From the NCBI GenBank assembly GCA_050732775.1, contig JBOHRN010000045.1, positions 1 to 39,544 of the forward strand: a DNA stretch of 39,544 nt. Reading direction: 5' to 3'. The position numbers and the translations under genes were made by a program. Source of the DNA: JBOHRN01 sp050732775. GTDB taxonomy: Bacteria > Gemmatimonadota > Gemmatimonadetes > Longimicrobiales > Longimicrobiaceae. The notes beneath the pieces were generated by a model. The model made no database searches and had not been told where the DNA came from. It worked only from the letters and a program-made list of their open reading frames with translations. Within the stretch, counting starts at the first letter, position 1. Each line of letters opens with the position of its first letter. Of the stretch, positions 8,403-16,103 are shown in pieces.

Positions 8403-9587
8403 ATGGCAAAGTTTCAGGGCGTTGACTACTTCGACACCGACTCTCTTCTCTCCGCGGAGGAGCGGCTGATCCGCGACACCGTGCGCGACTGGGTCGACGA
8501 CGAACTCTTGCCCGTGATCCGGGAGGCGTACATCGAGCGCCGCTTTCCCAAGGAGCTGATTGCCGGCATGGCCGAGCTAGGCTTGTTCGGCGCCAACCTG
8601 CCCGAGGAGTACGGATGCGCGGGGCTCAATAACGTGGCGTACGGGCTCATCATGCAGGAACTGGAGCGAGGAGATTCGGGGGTGCGCTCCTTCTGCTCGG
8701 TGCAGGGCGCACTCTGCATGTATCCGATCTTCGCCTTTGGCTCCGACGAGCAGAAACACGAGTACCTGCCCAAAATGGCGGCGGGGGAAGTCATCGGCTG
8801 TTTCGGCCTCACCGAGCCAGACTTTGGCTCCAACCCCGGAGGCATGACTACCCGTGCCGTCAGGGACGGCGACGGATGGATCATCAACGGCGCCAAGATG
8901 TGGATCACCAACGGCTCCACCGCCGACGTCGCCATCGTTTGGGCCAAGACCGGAGGGCTCGACGATACCTCCTCCATCCGCGGCTTTCTAGTGCCCACCG
9001 AGGCCGAGGGGTTTACCGCGCGAGACCAGAAGGGGAAGCTATCTCTGTTGGCCTCCGACACCTCGGAGCTGGCTTTTCAGGACGTGCGGGTACCCGCTTC
9101 GGCGCTGCTGCCCGGGTCCGGCGGACTCAAGAGCCCGCTCAACTGCCTGACCCAGGCCCGCTACGGCATCGCCTGGGGGGCTACTGGGGCGGCGATGGCT
9201 TGCTACGACGAAGCCCTTGGCTACGCCAAGGAGCGGGTCCAGTTTGACGGCAAACCGATCGCCGGCACCCAGCTCCAGCAGGCCCGCCTGGCCGATATGC
9301 TCACCGGCATCACCCAAGCCCAGCTTCTCTGCCTGCAACTCGGCCGGCTCAAGGACGCGGGGAAGATGCGCCCGCAACAAGTCTCTCTCGCCAAGCGAAG
9401 CAATGTAGACATGGCCACCAACGTCGCGCGCGAGGCGCGGCGGCTCCTGGGCGCTAACGGTATCCTGGTCGAGTACTCGGCCATGCGCCACATGGCCAAC
9501 CTGGAGTCCGTATATACTTACGAAGGGACCCACGACATCCACGCCTTGGTGCTGGGGCAAGACGTTACCGGGATTCCGGCTTACTGA
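8403..9587 (+). CDS. gcdH: Glutaryl-CoA dehydrogenase (acyl-CoA dehydrogenase family)
   Basis: This is a 394-residue FAD flavoenzyme that oxidises and decarboxylates glutaryl-CoA to crotonyl-CoA in lysine/tryptophan and aromatic-acid breakdown. The family blocks are complete: GCFGLTEPDFGSNPGGM for FAD/substrate binding, MWITNG, and the C-terminal YEGTHDIHALVLGQDVTGI. That last block closely matches the glutaryl-CoA dehydrogenase branch rather than short- or medium-chain enzymes. The catalytic base is the Glu of YEGTHD (residue 374). No Shine-Dalgarno is visible before the ATG. The gene is separated by 30 bases from the small membrane protein gene. Confidence 0.9.
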   Translation: MAKFQGVDYFDTDSLLSAEERLIRDTVRDWVDDELLPVIREAYIERRFPKELIAGMAELGLFGANLPEEYGCAGLNNVAYGLIMQELERGDSGVRSFCSVQGALCMYPIFAFGSDEQKHEYLPKMAAGEVIGCFGLTEPDFGSNPGGMTTRAVRDGDGWIINGAKMWITNGSTADVAIVWAKTGGLDDTSSIRGFLVPTEAEGFTARDQKGKLSLLASDTSELAFQDVRVPASALLPGSGGLKSPLNCLTQARYGIAWGATGAAMACYDEALGYAKERVQFDGKPIAGTQLQQARLADMLTGITQAQLLCLQLGRLKDAGKMRPQQVSLAKRSNVDMATNVAREARRLLGANGILVEYSAMRHMANLESVYTYEGTHDIHALVLGQDVTGIPAY

Positions 9588-9618
9588 GACCCTCTGCGAA
9601 TAACCGCCCGTCTTTCGG

Positions 9619-9654
9619 ATGGCCGCCAAGGTGGCGAATGCGGCGGCCGGCCAT
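9619..9654 (+). terminator. Possible hairpin terminator after gcdH
   Basis: The arms ggccgcc (9621-9627) and ggcggcc (9642-9648) can form a 7-bp stem, with atggcc/ggccat as an alternative outer pairing. It sits 32 bases after the gcdH stop and just before the tRNA promoter, a sensible place for a terminator. The T-tract behind it is weak. Confidence 0.3.
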
Positions 9655-9664
9655 AGCTTTCGGG

Positions 9665-9693
9665 TTGACAGAAACACACAGATGGGGTAAAAT
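9665..9693 (+). promoter_or_regulatory. Near-consensus sigma-70 promoter of the tRNA/rnpB block
   Basis: A perfect -35 hexamer, TTGACA (9665-9670), is followed after exactly 17 bases by a -10 hexamer, TAAAAT (9688-9693), one base from TATAAT. Transcription would begin near 9700, about 14 bases before tRNA-Lys. The sharp drop in GC around the -10 makes it stand out from its surroundings. Strong consensus promoters of this kind are usual for stable RNA operons. Confidence 0.85.
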
Positions 9694-9713
9694 AAGGGTC
9701 CCCATTGGGCGTC

Positions 9714-9786
<73 letters not shown>

Positions 9787-9790
9787 CTGT

Positions 9791-9864
<74 letters not shown>

Positions 9865-9894
9865 CCTAGGTGAGAGGAAGCTAGCAGAGCGTTT

Positions 9895-9954
9895 CGGGAA
9901 GGTTCGAACTCCCGACAGAAAGTAGCGCGGGAGTTCCTCTTCCCGGGCGCACCT
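9895..9954 (+). repeat. Inverted and direct partial copies of the tRNA-Arg(ACG) 3' end
   Basis: Bases 9895-9916 are the reverse complement of the T-arm region of tRNA-Arg(ACG) (9837-9858) with one mismatch in 22. Bases 9928-9954 are then a direct copy of its 3' end (9839-9867), shortened by two bases in the T-loop but running past the acceptor into the shared 'cct'. The two copies can pair with each other as a hairpin (gaactcccg with cgggagttc, then gggaag with cttccc). No 5' acceptor half is present, so this is a fossil or rearranged fragment and not a working tRNA. Confidence 0.8.
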
Positions 9955-9966
9955 TTAAAGGTCTGT

Positions 9967-10051
9967 GCTCTCGTGGCGGAATTGGTAGACGCGCTAGATT
10001 CAGGATCTAGTGGGCGCTAAGCCCGTGGAGGTTCGAGTCCTCTCGGGAGCA
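9967..10051 (+). tRNA. tRNA-Leu(CAG)
   Basis: This is a class II tRNA with a long variable arm. The acceptor gctctcg pairs with cgggagc (one G-U), the D-loop contains ggaattggtagac, and the T-arm is gagg-ttcgagt-cctc. The anticodon loop is ttcagga with CAG at 10001-10003, reading CUG. CCA is not encoded. Confidence 0.95.
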
Positions 10052-10063
10052 CTTTCCCCTAAT

Positions 10064-10147
10064 GCCCAGGTGCTGGAATTGGTAGACAGGCCAGACTAAG
10101 GATCTGGTGCCGGCTACGGCGTGGAGGTTCGAGTCCTCTCCTGGGCA
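10064..10147 (+). tRNA. tRNA-Leu(AAG)
   Basis: This is a class II tRNA with acceptor gcccagg/cctgggc, a D-stem ctg/cag instead of the usual gcg/cgc, and variable arm tgccggctacggcgt. The anticodon stem ccaga/tctgg closes the loop ctaagga, giving AAG at 10098-10100. An adenosine at position 34 of a leucine tRNA is uncommon in bacteria, where GAG normally reads CUU/CUC. It would need inosine editing to read CUC. The stems are intact, so it looks functional. CCA is not encoded. Confidence 0.92.
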
Positions 10148-10157
10148 CTGTTTGAAG

Positions 10158-10541
10158 TTAGGGAGACGAGTGAGGATCGCGGCGGCGCTCGCGCCGTCGA
10201 GGAAAGTCCGAGCTCCGCAGGGCAGGGTGCCGGGTAACACCCGGGCGCCGGCGGACACGCCGGTGACGGAAAGTGCCACAGAGAGCAAACCGCCGATGGC
10301 CGCTCGCGCGAGCGGCGGCACAGGCAAGTGTGAAAGGGTGCGGTAAGAGCGCACCGCGCGTCTGGTAACGGGCGTGGCACGGCAAACCCCACCTGGAGCA
10401 AGGCCAAGCAGGGATGAGGAGTCGCCCGCTCCGTCGGAGTCCCGGGTAGGCCGCTAGAGGTCGGCGGCGACGTCGGTCCCAGAGAAATGGTCCTCGCCGC
10501 TCGCGAGAGCGGAACAGAACTCGGCTTACTCCGTCTCCCAC
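10158..10541 (+). ncRNA. rnpB: RNase P RNA (bacterial type A)
   Basis: This is the catalytic RNA of ribonuclease P, which matures tRNA 5' ends. The conserved 5' core gaggaaagtccg (about 10199-10210), the middle block gaaagggtgcggtaagagcgcaccg, the ggagcaaggccaagcag stretch and the 3' end acagaactcggctta are all present in order. Helix P1 pairs gggagacg (10161-10168) with cgtctccc (10532-10539), which sets the ends to within a few bases. The total is about 385 nt, normal for type A. It lies inside a tRNA cluster on the same strand, so its own transcript is probably cut out of a tRNA precursor. Confidence 0.93.
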
Positions 10542-10549
10542 GGTTGTAT

Positions 10550-10623
10550 GCGCCTGTAGCTCAGCTGGATAGAGCGTCGGCCTCCGGAGCCGAAGGTCAG
10601 AGGTTCGAATCCTCTCAGGCGCA
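10550..10623 (+). tRNA. tRNA-Arg(CCG)
   Basis: The acceptor is gcgcctg/caggcgc with discriminator A, the D-arm is gctcagctggatagagc, and the T-arm is agagg-ttcgaat-cctct. The anticodon loop is ctccgga with CCG at 10584-10586, reading CGG. CCA is not encoded. It is the last gene of the stable RNA block. Confidence 0.95.
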
Positions 10624-10679
10624 CTGGCCCCTCCATCTTTTCCCGCGGGCAGGAGTCTTGCAACTCAGCTAACTCAAAA

Positions 10680-10701
10680 CCCGGTGGCGCACCTGACCGG
10701 G
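10680..10701 (+). terminator. Possible terminator of the tRNA/rnpB block
   Basis: A 6-bp stem (cccggt with accggg) closes a 10-base loop about 57 bases after the last tRNA, followed by gagcgttgtt. It is placed where the block should end and before the next coding gene, but it is short and the T-tract is poor. Confidence 0.35.
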
Positions 10702-10731
10702 AGCGTTGTTACCCCTTTACCGTAACCGCTT

Positions 10732-11856
10732 ATGATCTCTAAACATAACCTGGAACAGCTCCTCCAACGGCTAGGCAACGGCCAGCCCGTTTTTTCCCTC
10801 TTTCTCGACATGTCGGTAGGCCCGGACAACAAGCGAACCCATCAAATCTTTCTGGCCCAGAAGCGCGGCGAGTTCGACGAGCTCGACAGCGACCGCCCCA
10901 ACCACCACCGAGAAGCGATCGGCGAGGTTTTCGCGCGCGTGCAGCGGTGGCTCGACACGGAGTATGCCGAGGAGAACCGTGGCGTGGTGATCTACGCCGA
11001 GGTGGGAGGCGGCTGGTTCCAGCCGCTGCAATTTCCCGTCAGCGTGCAGAACCGTCTGGTGATTTCGGACCGGCCTTTCATCGGCCCCCTAGCGCAGGTG
11101 ATCGAAAGCTATCATCACCACGGCGTGGTGCTCCTGGACCGGGAGCACGTGCGCGTCCTCAGCGTGTATCTGGGCACCTTGCTGGACGAGATAGAGGTTC
11201 ACGGAGATCCGTATCCGGCCGCCCACGACGTACAGGCCGGCGGTTTTTCCCAACAACGCTACCAACGCCGGAAACTGGAAGAAATGCGCCACTTTTTCCG
11301 GGAGTTCGCCGCCGAGGTGGAGGGGTTCGTGAACCGCTACCGGCCGGACGACCTGGTGATCTTGGGCACCGACGAAAACATCTCCCAGTTCGTGGAGTTT
11401 CTCCCCGAGCGTGTGAGGGAGATGGTAATCCACACCGGGCCGATGAGTGTGGACGAACCCGCCCCCGAGGTCCTGGAGCGGTTGGAGCCGCACCTCAGGG
11501 CCGAGCGGGAGCGGGAGAGCCGGGCTCTAGTGGACCGTCTGCGCGAGCGCGTTAAGCAGGACTACCTGGCCACCGCCGGTTTCCAGGGCACCCTCACCGC
11601 GCTCCAGGAAGGCAAGGTAGACACCCTGGTTCTGGCCCAGGGCCGGAACCGGAACGGACACCGCTGCGCCGCGTGCGGATTCGTGTTCGCCGGCAAGGTG
11701 AGCGCTTGCTCTTACTGCGGATCGGCAGAAGTGGAAGAAGTAGACGCCGCCGAGGAAATGGTCCGCATGGCCGAGGTCCAGGGGGTAGAGATCGCATTTG
11801 TGGAGCCGGATACGGTGAGCGATCTGAGGGGCGTTGGCGCCCTCTTGCGCTACTGA
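10732..11856 (+). CDS. Bacterial eRF1-like release/rescue factor (baeRF/VLRF1-type)
   Basis: This 374-residue protein resembles the bacterial relatives of archaeal/eukaryotic release factor eRF1. Around residues 123-150 (ESYHHHGVVLLDREHVRVLSVYLG) it has the RNase H-fold opening of the central domain. This is followed by GGFSQQRYQRR (170-180), the position of the eRF1 GGQ loop that enters the peptidyl-transferase centre. A charged coiled segment (about 250-275) leads to a C-terminal L7Ae-like domain holding a zinc ribbon (Cys312, 315, 326, 329) and ending VEIAFVEPD. By family knowledge a role in peptidyl-tRNA hydrolysis or ribosome rescue is possible, but not shown here. It stands next to rnpB and the tRNAs. 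No Shine-Dalgarno precedes the ATG. Confidence 0.75.
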   Translation: MISKHNLEQLLQRLGNGQPVFSLFLDMSVGPDNKRTHQIFLAQKRGEFDELDSDRPNHHREAIGEVFARVQRWLDTEYAEENRGVVIYAEVGGGWFQPLQFPVSVQNRLVISDRPFIGPLAQVIESYHHHGVVLLDREHVRVLSVYLGTLLDEIEVHGDPYPAAHDVQAGGFSQQRYQRRKLEEMRHFFREFAAEVEGFVNRYRPDDLVILGTDENISQFVEFLPERVREMVIHTGPMSVDEPAPEVLERLEPHLRAERERESRALVDRLRERVKQDYLATAGFQGTLTALQEGKVDTLVLAQGRNRNGHRCAACGFVFAGKVSACSYCGSAEVEEVDAAEEMVRMAEVQGVEIAFVEPDTVSDLRGVGALLRY

Positions 11857-11973
11857 AGAGTACGACTGCTTGCGTAGCCGGGGCTAGCTGAATATCTCTT
11901 CAACGAAGAGCTGCGCGATTTGTCAACGGCCTTCTAGTAGGCCGGGCAGGCAGCCGAGAAAGGGAGGTCGTTC

Positions 11974-12420
11974 GTGACGGAGTCCGAGGCACCCGCCCGG
12001 AAAGAAGCCGGCGCGGAGGAGTCGCGGCGCCGGGTGCGCTTCGTGGAGGCAACCTACCGGCCCGACCCCCGCAGCGTGTCCGCCGCCGTGTCGCTAGAGT
12101 GGAACGGCCGCCAGGCCGGGGGTGAGGCCGTGGCCCCGGCCGGGGTGGCTGCCGAGTTGAGGGTTCCGGCTCTGGCCACGCTGCGGGCGCTGGAGAAGCT
12201 AATGGACGGCAAGCTCCGCTTCGAGCTGGTGGGGATCAAGTCCACCCGCGCCTTCGACGCGGATCTGGTGGTCGTCCTGATACACTGCCCAAACCACCCG
12301 GAGCGGCGCTTGGTGGGGGTTTGCCTGAACTCCGGGAAGAGCGTGGCCGAGTCGGCGGCTTTGGCCGTACTCAACGCGACCAACCGGGTATTGGGAAACT
12401 ACCTGGATACTTCGGACTAG
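11974..12420 (+). CDS. Hypothetical protein
   Basis: This is a 148-residue soluble protein of unknown function. A charged, disordered N-terminus (about 20 residues, Glu/Arg/Ala) precedes a compact alpha/beta part that includes RVRFVEATYRPDPRSV, LRALEKLMDGKLRFELVGIKS, VVVLIHCPNHPERRLVGVC and a final helix, SVAESAALAVLNATNRVLG. A single domain is likely. The GTG start has an excellent ribosome binding site, AGGGAGG at 11961-11967, six bases upstream. Its stop shares the bases CTAG with the stop of moaC on the other strand. I cannot assign a role. Confidence 0.75.
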   Translation: MTESEAPARKEAGAEESRRRVRFVEATYRPDPRSVSAAVSLEWNGRQAGGEAVAPAGVAAELRVPALATLRALEKLMDGKLRFELVGIKSTRAFDADLVVVLIHCPNHPERRLVGVCLNSGKSVAESAALAVLNATNRVLGNYLDTSD

Positions 12421-12911
12421 GGCCCCCCGCCGTCACCCCGGTTCCATGCCCCGCTCCCGCCCCCCTCTTTGTGCAGGAGCCGGACCTGTTCCAGCGTCAT
12501 CCCCCGGTCCGAGGACTTGCACATGTCGTACACGGTCAGTAGCGCCGCGCTCACCGCCACCAACGCCTCCATCTCCACGCCGGTCCGTTCCACCGTCTTG
12601 ACCGTGGCCGTGGCGCGCACTCCCGGCGGAGAGTCTTCGGTCTGGAGCCGTACTTCTACCGAGTTAAGGGGAAGAGGGTGGCAGAGGGGGATGAGGTCGG
12701 CGGTACGCTTGGCGCCCATCACCCCGGCGACTTCGGCTACTCGCAGGACGTTGCCCTTGAAGGCGCGCCCCTCTTGGATGACCCTCAAGGTTTCAACCGA
12801 GCAGGAGACGCGGCCCTCGGCCACGGCGACCCTGGCGGTCCGCTCCTTACCGCTAACGTCCACCATGCGGGGGCGGCCCGACTCGTCCAGGTGGCTCACT
12901 GGGTCGGTCAC
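12417..12911 (-). CDS. moaC: Cyclic pyranopterin monophosphate synthase MoaC
   Basis: This is a 164-residue enzyme of molybdenum-cofactor synthesis that converts the MoaA product to cyclic pyranopterin monophosphate. The opening RMVDVSGKERTARVAVAEG, the block GAKRTADLIPLCHPLPL and the active-site segment GVEMEALVAVSAALLTVYDMCK with its Asp and Lys are canonical. The C-terminus has a short Gly-rich tail. The GTG at 12911 overlaps the holB stop by four bases; a GTG four codons in (SHLDESG) is an alternative start. No other moa gene is in the window. Confidence 0.95.
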   Translation of the reverse strand: MTDPVSHLDESGRPRMVDVSGKERTARVAVAEGRVSCSVETLRVIQEGRAFKGNVLRVAEVAGVMGAKRTADLIPLCHPLPLNSVEVRLQTEDSPPGVRATATVKTVERTGVEMEALVAVSAALLTVYDMCKSSDRGMTLEQVRLLHKEGGGSGAWNRGDGGGP

Positions 12912-14053
12912 CGCCGGATAGCTTTCAAGTCTGCCGCCACCTCGGTGAGCAGGTTGGCGATCACGAGCTGTGGGTTCACGTTACCGAAACACAGCTCCCG
13001 GGCTCGCTCCACCCGCCGAGCGGCGGTCGCCACGCCTTCGGGGTTGAGCTGGGGATCACGGGCGACTCGTTCCAGGAAACGGGTCCCGGCCCGGTTGTGG
13101 ACCCCCTCCGGGTGCCCCGCGCGCACCGCGAGCAAGTCCCGCAGCCAGAGTTCAAGCCCGTCCAACTGGACCGCGAGCTCCTCGCTCCGGCCTCCAAACG
13201 GGGACTGCTGGTGGGCCGCCGCCAAGCGGTCAAGGGGCCGTTCCGAGAGGGCGGCGGCTAACAGTGCCCGGCCTTGCTCGACCCCCTCTTCGCAGCCCTC
13301 ACCGGCCAGCAGCGAGATTGCCCGCGCCATCGAGCCGAGTGCCAGCCGAGCCACCCGTGCCGCCCGCGTGGGGTCGGCGCCGCCCACCTCGCGCAGAAAC
13401 GACTCCACCTCCGCGTCGGCGAGGGGCCGGAGCCGGACTGGCAGGACGCGCGAGAGGATGGTGGGGAGCAGGGCGCCGGGCCGGTGGCTGGTGAGGATCA
13501 ACACCGTGTCAGGGGGTGGTTCCTCCAGCAGCTTGAGGAGGGCGTTGGCCGCTTCCGGACTTGATTCCTGGGGCACGGTGAGGTCGGCGTCGCCGAGCAC
13601 GAACAGCTTGCGGCGACCCCAGGCCGGGCGTAGGGCGGCCTGCTCCAGTATGCCGTGCACGGTGGCCACGAAATAGCCGGGCGGTTTGTCAAAGGCGGGC
13701 TGGTGCAAGGGATCGGCGCGGCGGGCAGCCAACTCTTCGGCGCGGAGCTCTGCCAGCTTTTCCCGGAGCTTGTCAGGAGTATTGGTGCCGGTGGGCCGGG
13801 GCAGGGGAAAGAACCAGTGAAGGTCCGGGTGCTCTAACCTGATCGCGAGCCGGCACGCCCGGCACTCCTCGCACGGGCCGCCGGGAGTTGGAGCGTCACA
13901 TAGCAGGAGTTGGCCGAGCCGCAGTGAAAACCGCTCCTTGCCAATCCCCGCCGGTCCGTGTACCAGGAGAGACTGGGGGAGGGAGCCGGCCAAGGCGGAG
14001 CGTGACACCGCCCGGAACGGCTCCTGATGGCCGTAGAGCCGGGGAAGGGTCAC
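12908..14053 (-). CDS. holB: DNA polymerase III delta' subunit
   Basis: This is a clamp-loader AAA+ protein of 381 residues. The N-terminal RLYGHQEPFRAVSRSALAGSLPQSLLVHGPAGIGKE holds the Walker A region, and CDAPTPGGPCEECRAC is the zinc-binding loop typical of tau/gamma and delta'. ANALLKLLEEPPPDTVLILTSHRPGALLPTILSR is the signature sensor segment; the usual Ser-Arg-Cys is Ser-Arg-Val here. The C-terminal half is the helical collar domain. I choose the GTG at 14053 because it overlaps the upstream stop by four bases (GTGA), the junction type seen throughout this operon; a GTG at 14074 would add seven residues. Confidence 0.88.
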   Translation of the reverse strand: MTLPRLYGHQEPFRAVSRSALAGSLPQSLLVHGPAGIGKERFSLRLGQLLLCDAPTPGGPCEECRACRLAIRLEHPDLHWFFPLPRPTGTNTPDKLREKLAELRAEELAARRADPLHQPAFDKPPGYFVATVHGILEQAALRPAWGRRKLFVLGDADLTVPQESSPEAANALLKLLEEPPPDTVLILTSHRPGALLPTILSRVLPVRLRPLADAEVESFLREVGGADPTRAARVARLALGSMARAISLLAGEGCEEGVEQGRALLAAALSERPLDRLAAAHQQSPFGGRSEELAVQLDGLELWLRDLLAVRAGHPEGVHNRAGTRFLERVARDPQLNPEGVATAARRVERARELCFGNVNPQLVIANLLTEVAADLKAIRR

Positions 14054-15240
14054 TCCGACCTTCCCCGCAGCCACTCCAGCGGGTCCATGGCCCGCCCGCC
14101 CGGTCCGCGGATCTGGAACTCGACGTGGGGACCCTCGGGAGGGCCGCGACCTCCTACCGTACCGACCGGCTGGCCCCGCGACACCCGGTCTCCTTCCCGT
14201 ACCAGCACGTTCTGGAGGTACAGGTAGAGGGAGTAGTAACCCCCGCCGTGGTCGAGGATCACGGTGGGCCCGTACCCCTCGAAGGGGGCGGCCAGGGCCA
14301 CCACCCCCAGCGCTACCGAGCGCACCGGAGTCCCGAGCGGAGCCGCGATGCCGACGCCGTTCCAGCGCACCGTGACCCCTTCGCTACTTTCCCGGCCGAA
14401 GCGGTAGATCACCTCTCCCTCTACCGGCCAACCGAGCGATCCCAGGGAACGGGTGGTGATGGCCGGTCGTTCTGGAGAGACCGCGCCGCCAGCGCCGGAC
14501 GGCTCTGACCGCTCGGCTTCGCGCCGGCGCCGTTCGAGCGTCTCGATGAGTGAACCGAGCCGCTCTTCGTCGCGCTCGAGTTGGACGAGCCGTTGGGAGG
14601 TAGAGCGCTCTTCGCTGCGCAGGGAAGAGAGGGTCTGGGCCTGTGTTTGTTGTACGGTCTCGAGTTGGGCGTGCTCGCGCATCCGTTCGGTGCGCAGCGA
14701 ACGGGTGCGGCCCAGCTCCCGGTTGAGCCGCCGCTCCCGTAGCGTCAGGGCGGTGCGCAGCTCTCGTACCCGCTCCATCAGGGCCCGGTCCTGGCGGGCG
14801 GCCAGCTGAAGGTATTTGTAACGGTTGAGAAGGTCGCTGAAGGTCTCCGCCCCCAACAGGACCTGGACCGGGTGGAGCGGCCCGCGCTGATAGATGTCTC
14901 TCAGCCGTCGGTGCAGGACGGCCTCCACCTCGGCCAGCCGGTCTTCGGTGACGAGCAGCTCCAGGGTGGTCGCTTCTACCTGCTCCTCGGCGTGACCGAG
15001 CTGGAAGTCGAGCTCCTCCAGCACGGCAGATGACGCCGTGACCTGCCTCCCCAGGTTGCCCAGCTCGCCCGAGAGGTCGTGGACGCGGGAGCGGATACCG
15101 GTCATCTGCGTGCGTAGCTCGCTCCTCTCGTGCCGGATCTCCTGGAGCCGGCGCCGGCTCTCTAGGAGTTCCTCCTGCGCCGGCACCGGCAAGGGGAGAG
15201 CGACGGCCAACAGGAGCGCTGAGAGGGCGGCTCGCAGCAC
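14050..15240 (-). CDS. envC: EnvC-like murein hydrolase activator (degenerate LytM domain)
   Basis: This is a 396-residue secreted protein: signal peptide (LSALLLAVALPLPVPAQ), a long coiled coil (about residues 22-245, rich in Arg/Glu/Leu), then a C-terminal M23/LytM fold (about 270-385). In active M23 enzymes zinc is held by H-x3-D and H-x-H, with another His in the YxHL loop. Here those positions read WNGVG, LYLYL and PHVEF, so the zinc site is lost. This matches EnvC, which does not cut peptidoglycan itself but activates N-acetylmuramoyl-L-alanine amidases. Its place directly after ftsE and ftsX, the known partners of EnvC, supports this. The GTG at 15240 lies three bases after the ftsX stop. 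Confidence 0.88.
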   Translation of the reverse strand: MLRAALSALLLAVALPLPVPAQEELLESRRRLQEIRHERSELRTQMTGIRSRVHDLSGELGNLGRQVTASSAVLEELDFQLGHAEEQVEATTLELLVTEDRLAEVEAVLHRRLRDIYQRGPLHPVQVLLGAETFSDLLNRYKYLQLAARQDRALMERVRELRTALTLRERRLNRELGRTRSLRTERMREHAQLETVQQTQAQTLSSLRSEERSTSQRLVQLERDEERLGSLIETLERRRREAERSEPSGAGGAVSPERPAITTRSLGSLGWPVEGEVIYRFGRESSEGVTVRWNGVGIAAPLGTPVRSVALGVVALAAPFEGYGPTVILDHGGGYYSLYLYLQNVLVREGDRVSRGQPVGTVGGRGPPEGPHVEFQIRGPGGRAMDPLEWLRGRSE

Positions 15241-15242
15241 GG

Positions 15243-16100
15243 CTACACCGCTTTCAGGTGGCGGCGCACCGCCACCCCGCTGGCCAGAAACCCGAACAGC
15301 CCGCCTGCCGCGACCCCGGCGGCTGCCCACTCGGGGGGCAGCCAGGCCAGTTCGATCAAGAAGGCGTTTATCAGCCGGTAGCTGGCGTAGGTGAGTCCCG
15401 CCGCCAGAGCTCCCCCCAGCACCCCGGTCACTGCCCCCTCCAACAAGAAGGGGTGGCGGATAAAGCCGTTGGTGGCCCCCACCAGCCGCATGATGGAAAT
15501 TTCTTCCCGCCGGGCAAACACCGCGATGCGCACCGCGGTGGCGATGATGATGGCGGCCACGGCCGCGAACGCCACGCCTATGACCAGGGCGGCCCCACCC
15601 GCGATACCACGCAGAAAGACGATCTTGTCCAGCCAATCGCGACCGAAAGACACCTCTTCCACGAACGGGTACGCCTCCAGGTAGCGGGCCACCCGGGCCG
15701 CCGCCTCGGGGGTACGGCTGCCAGGGCGGAGCCGCACCTCGAAGGAAGCCGGCAGGGGGTTGGATTCCAGCCCCGTGAACAGCTCGCGAAACTCCTCCAT
15801 TTCGCGCCGCGCGGTGGCCAGCGCCTCCAGCTTGGACACGTAGCGGAGCTCCAACACTTCGGGCATGCGCCGCATCTCCCCGGCGGCCAAATCGCGCTGC
15901 CGTTCACCGGTATCATCGCGCAGGTAAGCCACCACTTCGACCCGTTCCGCGATCCTTTCGATGGCCAGGTGGATATTGTAGGCGGTGAGCCCGAAGAGCC
16001 CGACCACGTACAAACTGAAGCCGATCAGGACGACCGACAAGAAGGTTAGAAAGGGGGCGCGCCTGAACGCGGCCAGGGTCTCTCTCAGAGCGTACGACAC
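15243..16100 (-). CDS. ftsX: Cell division protein FtsX
   Basis: This is a 285-residue inner-membrane protein of the FtsEX complex. A short cytoplasmic start is followed by a first membrane helix (about 20-42), then a large periplasmic loop (about 43-165). Three more helices follow near the C-terminus. RREEISIMRLVGATNGFIRHPFLLEG, between the later helices, is the conserved FtsX/MacB coupling segment. The periplasmic loop is the part that binds the coiled coil of EnvC-type proteins. The start is GTG, three bases after the ftsE stop. Confidence 0.93.
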   Translation of the reverse strand: MSYALRETLAAFRRAPFLTFLSVVLIGFSLYVVGLFGLTAYNIHLAIERIAERVEVVAYLRDDTGERQRDLAAGEMRRMPEVLELRYVSKLEALATARREMEEFRELFTGLESNPLPASFEVRLRPGSRTPEAAARVARYLEAYPFVEEVSFGRDWLDKIVFLRGIAGGAALVIGVAFAAVAAIIIATAVRIAVFARREEISIMRLVGATNGFIRHPFLLEGAVTGVLGGALAAGLTYASYRLINAFLIELAWLPPEWAAAGVAAGGLFGFLASGVAVRRHLKAV

Positions 16101-16103
16101 GGC

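Noticed and set aside
9865..9966. A fifth complete tRNA or an att-bounded element between tRNA-Arg(ACG) and tRNA-Leu(CAG)
   Set aside because: No 5' acceptor or anticodon arm exists and the spacer is only about 100 bases, with no integrase or cargo.
11896..11944. Two short hairpins (ctcttc-aac-gaagag; cggcct-tctagt-aggccg) after the baeRF-like gene
   Set aside because: The stems are only 6 bp with no U-tract, and could be chance; too weak to call as terminator or attenuator.
12678..13676. Open frame of about 330 codons on + opposite moaC and holB
   Set aside because: It is of low complexity (Ser/Arg/Ala) and antisense to two well-conserved genes.
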